64,000 bases of DNA, taken from assembly GCA_023101725.1 (NCBI GenBank), contig JALJCO010003910.1, positions 124,001-188,000 of the forward strand, written 5' to 3'. Source of the stretch: Atherinomorus stipes (taxonomy: Eukaryota; Chordata; Actinopteri; Atheriniformes; Atherinidae). This document shows positions 24,401 to 34,890 of this stretch, piece by piece. Each line of letters starts with the position of its first letter. The first letter of the stretch is position 1. The position numbers and the translations under genes were made by a program. The notes beneath the pieces were generated by a model. That model had not been told where the DNA came from. It saw nothing but the letters and a program-made list of their open reading frames with translations, and made no database searches.

Positions 24401-25020
24401 ATCCCATTGATTGTATAAACTTGATGGACAGATTCATATGTTCATAATGCTTTTGACATGCACAATGCCTCCTAGTTCAGAAGAAGAGGGGTTTTCTTTT
24501 TCTATTTATAATCTTTTGACCATCAGAATGCTCAGTAGTCCTTAATTCTTCCAGTTTCTAACAAAAACGTTGCATCCACCACAGCCCTGTTCTGTTTTGC
24601 TTCAGCTATCTTCTCTGAATCTGCCATGTCCCACAACCCCCACGTGGCTCAAGCTTGCACAGAGTCAACAATACCCCAGAAATGATTAGTATCAGTGTTT
24701 AAATGCTCATTTTTCCTTGCTGATCTGATTGTAAAAAGGTTTAAACCAACACTCTCCAAAGGAATAAAGGACAAAAAAAAAAAAAAACCTCTAGAAAGTG
24801 AAAGATGTCGACATGACAAGAAATCAAGCACTGAAGGAGAACAGACAATTAACAGAAAATGCTGAAAAATTATCAGAAAGATGCAAACTTCTACACTGTA
24901 AATTCTAATGAGTTGGCTTTACTTAAAAAAAATATGCAAACTCTCTGCCTCAAAAAAAGTAATAGGAGTGATTAAGTAGAATAAACTAAAATGGTTTAAG
25001 TTTGTAGAACTTTTCTGAAA
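18463..25020. other. Long stretch with few recognisable repeats
   Basis: 6.5 kb with no supportable exon and, apart from a TTTTA-type run (23461-23480) and a poly-T, no recognised transposon family. Short frames occur on both strands but none has domain character. The near absence of repeats contrasts with its neighbours and may mark a region under constraint, or simply elements too old to recognise. Confidence 0.4.
23505..23527. repeat. Poly-T run
   Basis: 23 consecutive T residues followed by CAG and a G-rich stretch. Confidence 0.9.
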
Positions 25021-25480
25021 TTAAAGGTGCCATGACATCAAATTGAACTTTTCTCGGGTTTTGGGTGTATAATATGATGTTCCTGTTTATGGTCTGTCAG
25101 CTTTGTCTCTCTGCTCAGACACAGTTGAATCAGACAGCAGGCCATCATTCTAAGTAGTTCTACCATTCTACGTAATTCAATTGCTCCAATAAGAGCACAC
25201 TATCAAGTAAACAGCCTCCCCCCTCCTCTCTCCTAACGGTCTATGCACCGTTCGCTCCCCCGCTCCCCCCTCCCCATCTGATTCAGCTGCGTGTGTGGAG
25301 CTAGTAGTAACTTCTGTGCAGTCAGGTCTGGGTTTTCAAACAAATGGACTTAAAAGAAAACTTCTGCAGCAACACTGAGGGAGGCGGCCACAACCTTGTC
25401 ATTACCTGTAAGTTTATTTATTTTCTAAATGCTGTCTTTTTCTGATAAATGTAGCTCACTGTCTGAAGTGCAAGTCACTC
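25021..25480 (+). mobile_element. TTAA-AGGTGC family element, copy B
   Basis: Begins TTAAAGGTGCCATGACATCA and matches copy A almost base for base through the GTTTATGGTCTGTCAGCTTT, TCTGTGCAGTCAGGTCTGGG and TTCTAAATGCTGTCTT segments, minus an internal deletion of about 50 bases near 25078. A/B similarity is much higher than to the minus-strand copies. The right end is truncated relative to copy A. Confidence 0.7.
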
Positions 25481-25670
25481 AGCACTGTTGCTGTTTGAAA
25501 ATATAGACATACTTCCACCACAGCGAAACATGCCGTATGTGGAATGGTCCCGTGATCACAGACTTTAAAAGCCACCTATGACAGGACCTTGGACTCAACA
25601 GCCTCTGGTGTGCTTGGATCTTCACAATCCTCGTGAGCATAGGTGTTGGGTGTCCAACTCTATCACACAT

Positions 25671-26372
25671 AGGCCCAATCCCAATGTTCCCCCTACTTTC
25701 ACCTCTAGCCCTCGCCCACTATCACTACACCCTCAAATTGAAGCCACAAGGGATAGGGCTTTGTAATCTTCCCTAGAAATTGGGACACCACTTGCTGCAT
25801 TTACGTTCAGGTGTGTAAGTGACTGCGTGGACGTTTGCACATCCGTCTCACCATAACAACACATCCAGCAATAACACAGAGTTAACTTGCGGTCGTCTTT
25901 CTTTTTTTTTCCATCATTCATCATGCTTAAGTTGATTAACAAACAAAACAACCACACAGGGAAAAAGTCGCCGTGACGACTGTTCTCTTGTTAACTGCGA
26001 AAAAGCCTTCCCAAGCTTTTCATCAGTATTTTAGCCTAGCTAGCGTGGCTAGTCTGGCTAGCATTACGAACAAATGAGTAATCTATACATTTGAGTTTTC
26101 TTCTCCAAGTCCTGTCGCTCTCCGAAGGTCGCTGTCATTGTTTGATTTGTAATGACGTATAGCTCTCTGACCCTTTTCTCTGGCCCTTCCTCAGCAAGTC
26201 AGCATCTGACGTCCCTCGCTTTGAAGGGCTAGATTCATACCCTCTACCCCTCGTTATGTCCACTATCCCTACATGCAAAGAGGAATTGGGACAGCACTAC
26301 CTTCAAGGGAACGCGCAAAATTTAGGGGTAGGGCCAAAAAGTAGGGCCAGTGGGTGTATTAGGACGCACCCT
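25671..26372 (+). mobile_element. Non-autonomous DNA element, AGGCCCAATCCCAATG family, copy 1
   Basis: The left end reads AGGCCCAATCCCAATGTTCC. The right end, reverse-complemented, reads AAGGGTGCGTCCTAATACAC, an imperfect inverted repeat. The whole element recurs at 41172-42145 with the same order of landmarks: TTTGTAATCTTCCCTA, GCTGCATTTACGTTCAGG, CAAACAAAACAACCACACAG, AGCAAGTCAGCATCTGACGT and AGGGGTAGGGC. The ends resemble teleost hAT-type non-autonomous elements. No clean 8-bp duplication was visible and there is no transposase frame. Confidence 0.7.
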
Positions 26373-26965
26373 TAATATGGGAGTGCCTCAAGGAAGTGTG
26401 CTTAGCCCTCTGCTCCACCTAATGACTGCACAGCCATGCACAGCTCCACTTCCACTGTCAAGTTTGCTGATGGCACTATGGTGCTGAGACATCTCCAGCA
26501 TGGGTGAGACAGCCTGCACACAGGAGGTGGAGAATGTTGCATTGTGGTGTGAAGAGAACTGCCTCCACTTAAATGTCAGCAAGACCAAAGAGCAAATGGA
26601 GGGTTTCAGTAGGAAGCAGAAACGGACAAACAGCTTTCCAGCAGAGTTTCAAATATCTGGGTTTTCACATCTCTGAGGACCTCACATGAACTGTATACAA
26701 GGGGTGTCCAAAATGAAACAAAGCAGCAGTTGTATTTGCTGAGACAGCTGAGGAAGTTTGGGGTCTCTCTAGTGATTAAGGACTTTCTACTCTGGTGCTG
26801 TGGAGGAAAGTGTCTCAGAATATCACCTTCTGACTGTGTAACAGCTGCGTCCAAGATATTAATGGATTACAGAGAGTGATCCGAGCAGTGGAAAGCTGCA
26901 CCAGCTCAGCTCCTCCATCTCTGCGGGACATTTATACCAGGAGGTACATGAGCAACTTGCATTAT
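26373..26965 (+). pseudogene. Dead non-LTR retrotransposon reverse transcriptase fragment
   Basis: Translated pieces match the RT core of fish LINEs: GVPQGSVLSPLL (RT motif), then FADGTMVLR at the catalytic FADD position, then LHLNVSKTKEQ, FKYLGFHISEDLT, LYLLRQLRKFGVS and PPSLRDIYTRR. The order is correct for the palm and thumb of a CR1/Rex1- or L2-type LINE. It is inactive: the second catalytic Asp is Gly, and frameshifts and stops separate the blocks. It abuts the preceding DNA element. I favour Rex1/Babar but cannot separate it from related CR1-group lineages without alignment. Confidence 0.8.
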
Positions 26966-27124
26966 GAAGGATCCATTTTACATTGACGTTATTTGTTTGT
27001 TCTTTTTTCATGGTAATGCATTAAATGAAACATTTAGCAACTACAATCCATAAATATTTAACAAGAATACATTCCATGCAAAGATGAATAGGAATAAGTA
27101 GAAGAAAAATTATTATAAGCTCCT

Positions 27125-27545
27125 ATCAAAATTGACATATATCAGAGATTGATTTGTGAAATTAACACATTCACTTTTTAATTATTGCATAAATAACTAA
27201 GTTATTACTAATACCACGTTAAAAATCCGAATTTGGCATTAAAACATTTATCCTCATTTATGAAGTTTCTGATAGTTTTCAAGCCTTATACAAAGAATTT
27301 TTTATCATTGAGTTTCCAGAAGCAAGTAGCTGTTCTAAAAAATTGAATTTGACCCTATCTTGGTGAGAAAAACAAAATTTTGTCTTTTGGGTGCTTTTCC
27401 CACAGCTTTTAACAAAACCCATCCACTTTACCCTCCCTATTTATTAAGATTGTGACAGTTTCCAAGCCATACGTACATTAAGAAGATGCGCATAGCATGA
27501 CCCATTAGATATATTACCCAAATGAACACTTAATTGGGGGTTGGC
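27125..27545 (+). mobile_element. Fragment related to the hAT-like element at 9173
   Basis: Shares with 9173-10926 the GTGAAATTAACA block (27157) and the TATGAAGTTTCTGATAGTTT block (27260), and repeats the latter region again near 27450-27530. The GCATGACCCATTAGAT segment corresponds to GGATGACCCATTTGAT at 10850. It ends near a GGGGGTTGGCAAAC stretch. It is a diverged internal fragment with no coding capacity. Confidence 0.5.
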
Positions 27546-27852
27546 AAACACCAAAGTACTGTAACCTATGTTATATTGGGGGTCTTGGCTCCAACATTAA
27601 AGTTTGGATAGTTGATTGAATTTTTTCTTCAATCTGTTTATAGCTTACTTAAAGCTTCATAAACAACTAGACGATGATATAAAAGAAAGCAGAACAAGAA
27701 AAAAATTATGAGTACAAAAGTCCTATAGTTGGAAAAGAAAACATATTTTGAACAGCAGGAGAAAATGCTAGAAAAGGAGAAACAAGAGCTGAAAGAGAAG
27801 GAAGGGAGTCTTAAATTAAAGTGGAAATCAGAAGAAAAAGAGAGAGGGACCC

Positions 27853-28087
27853 AACTGCAGTCATGATAGGTCGCCATATATCCAATACATGCTGGAAGTC
27901 CCAAGAGGAAGTTTCTTCTTCATGTAACTTAATAAATATAACCCTAACCCTTACCCTAACCACCCGACTACACCACATGCATCTGTTTGCAAGCCGCAGA
28001 TACTCTTGGCGGTGTTTAACGAACTTCTGCTTGAGACTTCCTGTATGGATTGGATGCAAGGACCTTGTTGGCCATTGTTAACTGCAG
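27853..28087. mobile_element. Small MITE with 8-bp target-site duplication
   Basis: AACTGCAG at 27853-27860 and 28080-28087 is a perfect 8-bp direct repeat bracketing a 219-bp insert. Just inside, ATCCAATACATGCTGGAAGT on the left is matched on the right, in reverse complement, by ATCCAATCCATACAGGAAGT. An 8-bp duplication with subterminal inverted repeats is what hAT-type insertions leave. It interrupts the coiled-coil reading frame and has no coding capacity. Confidence 0.75.
27941..27962 (-). repeat. Short telomere-like repeat
   Basis: ACCCTAACCCTTACCCTAAC is about 3.5 units of CCCTAA (TTAGGG on minus), one unit imperfect. It lies inside the small MITE, so it arrived with that element or expanded within it, rather than marking a chromosome fusion. 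Confidence 0.6.
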
Positions 28088-28447
28088 GAGGGTGCTCTTG
28101 GAAAAAGAGAAGAGAGAGATATGAAGAAGAAAATACAGAGAGATAAATTATTTGGAGCAGGAGATATAAACAACAGGAAGATTAGATTAATCAACCAGAA
28201 CAGGGAGGAAAACATTTTCACTTGGATAAAAATCAGCTGTTAAGAGCAAAAATATATCTTGAGCAAAAGCAAAAACAGCTGCATATGAAGTAAAAAAAAA
28301 AAAAAAAAAAAAAGATTTGAGGCAAAGACAAGTCAGCTGCAAGAGGATGTGCACTGTGAGAAAATGCAGCAGAAAAAAAAAGAAGGGGGGCAAAGTTATA
28401 GAACATGAGAAATATCAAATTCAAGTCTCCATCCTTATTCAATACCA

Positions 28448-28800
28448 GTCTGAATTTTCTGTTGTATCAAGATTAATCCCATGATGTATCCTCCGAACCT
28501 GCCCCTTATTCTACCTTCAACTCTCCACCTTTCTCCAATTATCCTTCAGATTTTCCTGTGTTCTATCCAGATTCATCCCATCATCTCTCCTCTGAGCCTG
28601 CCTCTCATTTCTCCTTCAGCTCTCCAACCTTGTCTAATTATCCCGTTGATTATTATCCTGTGTTTTATCCACATTCTACCTCCCATCTCTGCTCTACGCC
28701 CACCTCTTATTTAACCTTGAGTTCCTCAACCTTCTTTAACTATCCTGATGATTATTATCCTGCGTATTATCCAGATTCTTCACCTCATCTCTTCTCTGAC
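28448..28800 (+). repeat. About 102-bp tandem repeat, four units, frame-preserving
   Basis: The landmark GATTMATCC/CATTCTACC recurs at 28471, 28570, 28672 and 28774, giving periods of 99, 102 and 102 bases, all multiples of three. Translated, units 2-4 give related peptides containing NYPSDFPVFYPDSS, NYPVDYYPVFYPHST and NYPDDYYPAYYPDSS. Unit 1 is degenerate, with a 1-base shift and a stop. Confidence 0.75.
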
Positions 28801-29178
28801 CACCCCCTCTCCATGATCCATCCTCCCCTCATATTTTCTCCTGACGTATCTAAAATCACTCGCAATCCACCGTGTAATGGAGTACACAGTGCACTGGCCA
28901 TTTCCATTAAATTATGCAGTTATTTAACAGAACACTCAGTTTGATGAGTCCACTGTATAGGTCCTCTCATATCATCAATTGCTAGTATAACCTCTTTCTC
29001 TGACATCAACCCCTCTCCACTTTAACCCCCGTTTGGCTGTCTACTATCTTTCTTACCTATACACTTTCTACTCAACTTCCTTTTTTTTTCCCCCTTTTTC
29101 TCTACTCTATTCTCCAAAAATTATTATCATAAAGACCCTCAATACTGTAGGCCTTCAGATTAAGACCAACAAGCAAAA

Positions 29179-29188
29179 AATAAATAAA
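29179..29188 (+). other. Overlapping AATAAA polyadenylation signals
   Basis: Two overlapping AATAAA hexamers about 235 bases past the last stop of the Tyr/Pro frame. They would suit the 3' end of that relic transcript, but AATAAA is frequent in AT-rich DNA. Confidence 0.3.
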
Positions 29189-31506
29189 AGCTTGAATGTC
29201 GTTTTCAACACAATCAACGCCCATCCCTGTCGTTAAATAAGAACATTTGGATTTAAAATTTGATCAACGAAGTTGGATTGAAAAGTGGGTGTTTTCTTTG
29301 GCTTTTTGTATGGATCTGTGTTATTTAAGAACACTGTTTCTCAAATGGGGTTTTTTTTAAGACAATGAAAAAAATCATTCAATAAAATGTATCCAATAAA
29401 GATTTCAATTGATGTAAGTTTACATTCATAAACTGAGTTTAAAGTTAGTTTTACACGATTTCATAATCCTAACAAAAGACTGTCTGCCACATACCAACAC
29501 AGTTTGACCCAACTTGCCACGAGCCAAATGACATCATCCGTCAACCATCTGGTGTTGTCATCTTGACAACAACAACAACAATGGAGTCATGGTTGAAGGT
29601 AATAGAGATCCAACTGAAAAGATTACATTTATTTGCTGCTTATCTTTGTCTAATGTTGATATTGTTCAAAAAGGGCACTAAAAGATACCATTGTTTTGCA
29701 CATTCCAAAAAACCTAACACAAATGCCAAAGTGCTGTCTTTAAAAAAAAAGAAAAAAATAAAATCCAACCAAAAATACTTTGAGGTACTTGGCTGAATAT
29801 ATATTTTACAAGGGGTGGTTTGTTGAAAAAAGGTTGAGAACCACTGTTTTAGAAGACCTGTTCGCTCATTCATGGAAACCTATTTGGTTCACACTTTGGG
29901 TCAAATCAGCTGAAGTGGCTAATGTAAAAGAAGACACCATGGCAACACTGAGGTAAGTCTTGTGGACTTTAGTTGACAGTTCAAACAATAAATGTGAAAA
30001 GCTCCTCTTTACATTGGCACTGTGAGATGACTGGGAGCCTCTTTGTTGCCCATTTTCCTTGTTTCACTGTGCTTATTTAGTCACAAATGCTTAAAAAAGG
30101 CTACATGGGGATGGATGATACTGGTCCATGAACCCTTTTTCAAGAGGTCCATTACAGCAAACAAGATTTGTCCTGCACATTTTTCTCCACTTAGTCATTT
30201 CATACTTATCATTCCATGAATGTTAGTCTTGGTTTAGTTATTACACACATCTAAATGGGTACATGGAAATTTCACTATTCACACATTGTGATTCAACACG
30301 GCATGCGTGCGCTGCCTTTCAGAAAACAACAAACTGAAGATAAGTTGCTGTCGCATAATTTACAGCCACAGATTGTGACACCAGCAAGTCTAACGTGTTC
30401 TCATGATTAAGTCAATAAACCTTTTTCATTTTGTTTTCACCTTAAAAGAAATTAAACATGTCAAACATTCTTTTTAAATGGAGTAGATACCATGACATTG
30501 AGTCGGTGTAAACATCACGATTATCCTGGAACTTTTGGACCTAAACAAAATGCAAACATTCTTCAGAATATTGACTACATTTCCTGCTGTGATAAGCTAA
30601 AAGGTGAAAACACTTTATTGTTTTTGCTGCTGCTGCTGTTATTGGTGTTATGATGGCATTTTATAATTCCCACCTCTACCCCAGCATCCAGTGAAGTTAC
30701 TGCTGTCTTGGGGGAAAGTTAATATCATCTCTCTCCATCTACTCTCCAATGCAGTGAGCTCAGAGTTATCGGATGTGGGGAGCGACAAGTTCAGAGCTAG
30801 AGGGAATTTTGCTAAATCAGAGCTAAATATGTTAGTTTTACATATAATGGATCAAACAGACAAGCTATGCTCTAAAATATTTAGAGAATCTTTATATTTG
30901 GCAAGAATAAAAAAACCAATCAGTCAAAATGTGTGAGTTTGCAATTAAAATGTAATTTGAGCTCAGATCATTTTAATTGCTCATCATTTAAAATGATTAT
31001 TGCCACATAATCTAGTTAATCAAAACAGCTTGTTTTTTTGTAGTGGAGTCATCTTTATTGTCTAATAAACACCATCAAAACATCATGTTCCCAATCTTAT
31101 GTTCTCTTCTTCTCCTTCACCCTTTCACATTCAGTGTCTGTCACCTTTAAATCCTCCCCATACCTCCCTGATGCCTCACCCACCTCTCTGCAATCATCTA
31201 CGTACATTCGGTCTGCACCTTCATCCAACCTCAGTCACCCATCCCCCCAAGCTTTCCATCACGCTGACCCTTACATCTCTGTTTCTTCTCATCTAACTCT
31301 CCGTTGGTCTTACCTTGACCCTCACCCCGTCCATCTACTTCCATACCCCCCAGAACCAGCAGGCTGGAGCAGTGACCCTGATGACAGAGCGGGAAAAATG
31401 AGCAGAGGAAAGAAAAAGAGCACATGGATCGGGAGGGCACAAGTTCAGAGTAGCAAATTTAAAAAAGGTCAACAATGAGTGACAAGGGAAATCTATATGT
31501 TAGAGT
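29189..31506. other. Unassigned noncoding DNA with minor repeats
   Basis: No gene. Small items seen: an (AAC)n run with an adjacent GTTGTCA/TGACAAC hairpin near 29555-29580, a lone hAT-type end (AAAAGGTTGAGAACCACTG, about 29830-29848), a short (TGC)n run near 30625, and a pyrimidine-rich patch 31100-31300. Confidence 0.4.
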
Positions 31507-31521
31507 GGGGGGGGGGGGGGG
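31507..31521. repeat. Poly-G run
   Basis: Fifteen consecutive G residues. Confidence 0.9.
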
Positions 31522-31558
31522 AGCTACAGAGCTGAGAGACTTGAGCAAGGGGATTTAA

Positions 31559-31561
<3 letters not shown>

Positions 31562-31589
<28 letters not shown>
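31562..31589. repeat. (CA)n microsatellite
   Basis: Fourteen uninterrupted CA dinucleotides. Confidence 0.95.
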
Positions 31590-31936
31590 GCAAAATACAA
31601 CCCTCTCAATCTATTAACTCCTGGCTGCTTCAACACAAAAAGTGGGGGGCAGCTTACTGATGTTTTGTGCTCTCAACATGTAACAAAGAGCACAATCAAA
31701 TAATTCAGCCCCTAAATACAACTGAAACCATACTAAAAGACTCTTATCAGCTTGAATACGTGATGCATAGTGCATTTATTTTAACATTATGTCATCATTA
31801 GGGATGTAACTTAGGATCTGTCACATAGTCTGAACCCAAAAATGATACATTGCCACAATGTTTTGTTTTGTTTTAATAAATAACAATAAACTAACTGATT
31901 CACTTTTATTAAAAGCTTTGCCTCCAAACTTCCTTC

Positions 31937-33220
31937 AGGAAAGCAACTCAAAGATGTTCGTGCCGGGCATCTTGGTGTCGGTGTGGTGCGGTGTGGCTGC
32001 GGGTTGGTTGGGGGCCGGGCGCTTTGGTGGGGGGTGCGGTTTTGTTTGTGGCTTCCGGGGCTTCGTATGCGGGGCGGGTGCGGGGGGGATCTGTATCTTG
32101 TGTGTGGTTGCTCTTGCGGTATTGATGTCTTGGGTGCCCGTGTCTCGATGTGGGGGCGGTGACGGTATATCTTTCAGCCCTAGTGTTGGGGTAGGTGTGT
32201 CGGGAGTGTGTGTGTGAGCGTGGTGGCGGGGTAGGGGGTGGTAGAGGTGGTGGCGCCCTGGTGTAGGTGTGTGGGGCAGGGACGTTGGGGTGGGGGCTGG
32301 CCTGCCCTGGGGGGGCGTCGTCTGGGGGGTCCGGTCCTCCTGGGTTTCAGTTGGGCCGCCCGGGTCCGGGGGGGGGAGGGTGGCTGCTCCTGGGCGCTTG
32401 GGCCCTGGGCCCGGCGCTGTCTCTGCTCCGGGGGACGCCCGGCGCCCGGTGGGGTCGGCAGCTGCTGGTCTTGGTCCGCTGGGGCCTGGGCCCCCAGACT
32501 GCAGGGGGCTCCGGCTGGGGCCGCCTTTTGCCGCCCTTCGGGGGATGCATGTCCGCTCTTTGGGGGGGGGGGTAGCTGGGATCTGGGCCTCTGGGTGGCT
32601 GCTGGGGGCCTGGGTCATGAGCCTTGCGGGCTTCCTCCTCCTTGCAGAGACGAGGCTGCATCTGCATGACTGTATCACCACAGAGCACCCTTTATTATGC
32701 ACGTTGACACTGTGACACTGCTTCCCATTGCGATGACTAGGTTGTACCTCTTCTCTGCGTAGTTCTGCATGTGTTTGTATGATCTGAGGATATTTAAGCC
32801 ACCTGCAGGTCCTCCTGTAGGGGATTGCTTGTTTTGTTTTCCAACAGAGACCTTGGTTGTTTAAGGATCGCGGTACAGATGTACCAGTGAACTGTGTAAG
32901 TAGATTCATGTTTTCTTTCCTCTCTCTCTTCCTCTTCCTTACTCCTTTCTCTCTGTTTCACTTTCTATCATTACCTCTGTTAACTTTCATTTCTCCCTTG
33001 TCAGGCCCAGCAGTATGAAATGGAATGGTGTAATAGACAAATGTTTAAATAAAGAAATAAAATGAATAAACATGATATCAAGTGGAGCCTTATGTTCATA
33101 AAGCTCCGCTTGGTAAAGCAAAACTGTTCAACAGAATAAAGCAATCAGATTTGCATTCTGCTTGCTTCGATGCTGGACAGGACAAGTAGGAGAGAAAAAA
33201 AAAGAAAAGGAAAGCAACTC
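31937..33220 (+). mobile_element. 5'-truncated LINE 3' region bounded by 13-bp duplications, with possible 3' transduction
   Basis: AGGAAAGCAACTC occurs exactly at 31937-31949 and 33208-33220, and an A-rich tail (33195-33207) directly precedes the right copy, as expected for target-primed reverse transcription of a plus-strand element. The body starts with a very G-rich, GC-rich region (about 31970-32620), then a CT-rich region, then an AATAAA-rich end at 33047-33070 that looks like the element's own 3' end. About 120 bases lie between that end and the terminal A tract and contain another AATAAA (33135-33140), suggesting readthrough. The G-rich part yields a spurious 324-codon Pro-rich minus-strand frame. 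The LINE clade is not identified. Confidence 0.6.
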
Positions 33221-33357
33221 GAGGATGATGTGAACAGTCGCTGATGGAGCCGGGGCAAATAACTTGACAGGAATGGGGGTATACATTCATTCATGCATTT
33301 AGAGGTATAGGCTTAATGTGCTGCAAAGTCACATAGACTGTATATCCAGTAAATGTG

Positions 33358-33384
33358 CACACACACACACACACACACACACAC
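33358..33384. repeat. (CA)n microsatellite
   Basis: Thirteen CA dinucleotides, uninterrupted. Confidence 0.95.
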
Positions 33385-33570
33385 TGGGATGGGGTAATGT
33401 ATTCCATTAGTGGGTGCTGCAGGAACCAGAACTCTGGTTGTGTTCAATCTCTAATGGCCACAGTCCTGCAGCCCAACAGTGATCCAGAGAAAGCAACAAA
33501 CTGTCATACTGGTTGGAGTATGTGTGTGTTTGCATCTTGCTAGGATGATGCCTCTATGGAGCTTGTCTCT

Positions 33571-33594
33571 TTTTATTTATTTATTTATTTATTT
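33571..33594. repeat. (TTTA)n microsatellite
   Basis: Six tandem TTTA units. Confidence 0.9.
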
Positions 33595-34603
33595 GCTTTT
33601 CAGTTCCTCTGCACTTGCAACAATGTTTCTACAGTAAGAGTCATCTACTGTGTTAAAATCTGCAATATACTGTAGTACAGTGTATTCTAACCAATAACCA
33701 GATTTGTCTATGCCAAAAATACATTAATCTTTTTTAAATTCTCTTAATATCTCACTGAGTTCATATTCAGTGCATTTCCTTATTAGCTTTAACCGTCACG
33801 TCCCAGCTTTAGGTCAGGGTTCCTGCAGTATCATGTCAGGCTACTGGACCTTTGCTTCATTGTTTGTAGTCAGGTCATAGTGACAGCTGTGGGTCCCTCC
33901 TGGCACTGGCTGCTGGTTCTGGTCATCCCAGGAGTGATTCATATTACCCAAACTTGCCCCAAATGAAAATGAGACTTTCTGTTACTGTATAATGACACAA
34001 TCAAGAGCTAAAGTTTTACTTCTGGAAAGATTTAGATGCCAGGGATTCAATTTGATCTGTTTGTACAATGCAGGTTGCATTTAAAAAAATCAAATTACTT
34101 TTAAAATCATGAGTCATACTTGCTGGAAACTCAAGTAAGCAGCCTTAATATAGTGCAATATCTGGCCAAATGAAAGCTAAGAAGACAAGTAAATGGGATG
34201 AGTCTGATTACACTGCACACGTTGTTATTGTAAGTTGTTGTCAGCCTGTGCCATATTTCTTGCCATTTAAGATGATAATGTAAAACTGCATTTGGCAGCG
34301 TTGGAGCCGCTAAAACCTCAGCATATCTTGGGTCACTTGTAACTTTTGTACAGCACGGCTAAATAATTAATCTGGCTAAAGTTCAACCTTCATCATTTCT
34401 TAAGCCTTTATCATTTGTGCTGAGTTTACATGATATCTGTAATTTCCCGCCATTAAAAGTGATGAGATTTACTTGAAAAGTGTCTCATTAAAAGTTTATC
34501 ACAATAGCTGACAGACTGAAAAATGTAGATGCTAATTTTGTTTTAGTTTTAGTTAACGCTGACCTTGTATGGTTCACTGCACTCAAGCACTTCTGATATA
34601 CAG
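33595..34603. other. Unassigned AT-rich noncoding DNA
   Basis: No gene or repeat family recognised. Confidence 0.45.
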
Positions 34604-34605
34604 TA

Positions 34606-34890
34606 CAGTGGGTACGGAAAGTATTCAGACCCCTTTTAACTTTTCACTCTTTGTTTCATTGCAGCCGTTTGCTAAAATAAAAAAAAGTTCACTTTATTTC
34701 TCATTATTGTACACTCAGCACCCCTTCCTGACAGAAAAAAACAGAAATGTAGAAATTTTAAAAAATGTATTAAAAAAGAAAACTAAACTATCACATGGTC
34801 AAAAGTATTCAGACCCTTTGCAGGGACACTCATGTTTAACTCATATGCTGTGTGGAGAAAACCAGGCACTAAAAATCTTTGATAAATATC
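34606..34890 (+). mobile_element. Tc1/mariner-like left end (solo, truncated)
   Basis: TA then CAGTGGGTACGGAAAGTATT is the terminus of a widespread teleost Tc1-like family. AAAGTATTCAGACCC occurs at 34618-34632 and again at 34802-34816, the outer and inner direct repeats of an IR/DR-type Tc1 terminal repeat. A fragment GGAGAAAACCAGGCACT near 34856 resembles internal sequence. No DDE transposase frame and no right terminal repeat are present, so this is a dead, truncated copy. Confidence 0.75.

Larger units (their letters stand above)
27644..28944 (+). pseudogene. Fossil gene-like exon: coiled-coil region then Tyr/Pro repeats
   Basis: A pyrimidine tract ending CTGTTTATAG precedes an open-looking frame starting LKLHKQLDDDIKESRTRKK. 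After one TAG it gives LEKKTYFEQQEKMLEKEKQE and more Glu/Lys/Gln-rich, heptad-like sequence. An inserted element (27861-28079) splits it; removing the insert and one 8-bp duplication keeps the frame. Further charged segments follow (LLRAKIYLEQKQKQLHMK, and EAKTSQLQEDVHCEKMQQKK after an A-run at 28292-28313). Then come tandem repeats of about 34 residues with NYPxDYYPVFYPDSS motifs, and a tail ending at TGA 28944. AATAAA signals lie at 29179-29188. Stops and frameshifts show decay. The protein is not recognised. It may be a dead terminal exon of a host gene, a retrocopy, or an element-encoded ORF. Confidence 0.45.

Noticed and set aside
28481..28714. 77-codon Ile/Pro/Leu-rich frame over the tandem repeat
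   Set aside because: Out of phase with the frame that keeps the Tyr/Pro repeats across three units; the latter is the better candidate.
31935..32909. Longest open frame in the window, 324 codons, Pro/Thr-rich, minus strand
   Set aside because: It is the antisense of the G-rich LINE block; its composition follows from G-runs, it has no domain, and its tail differs wholly in composition.
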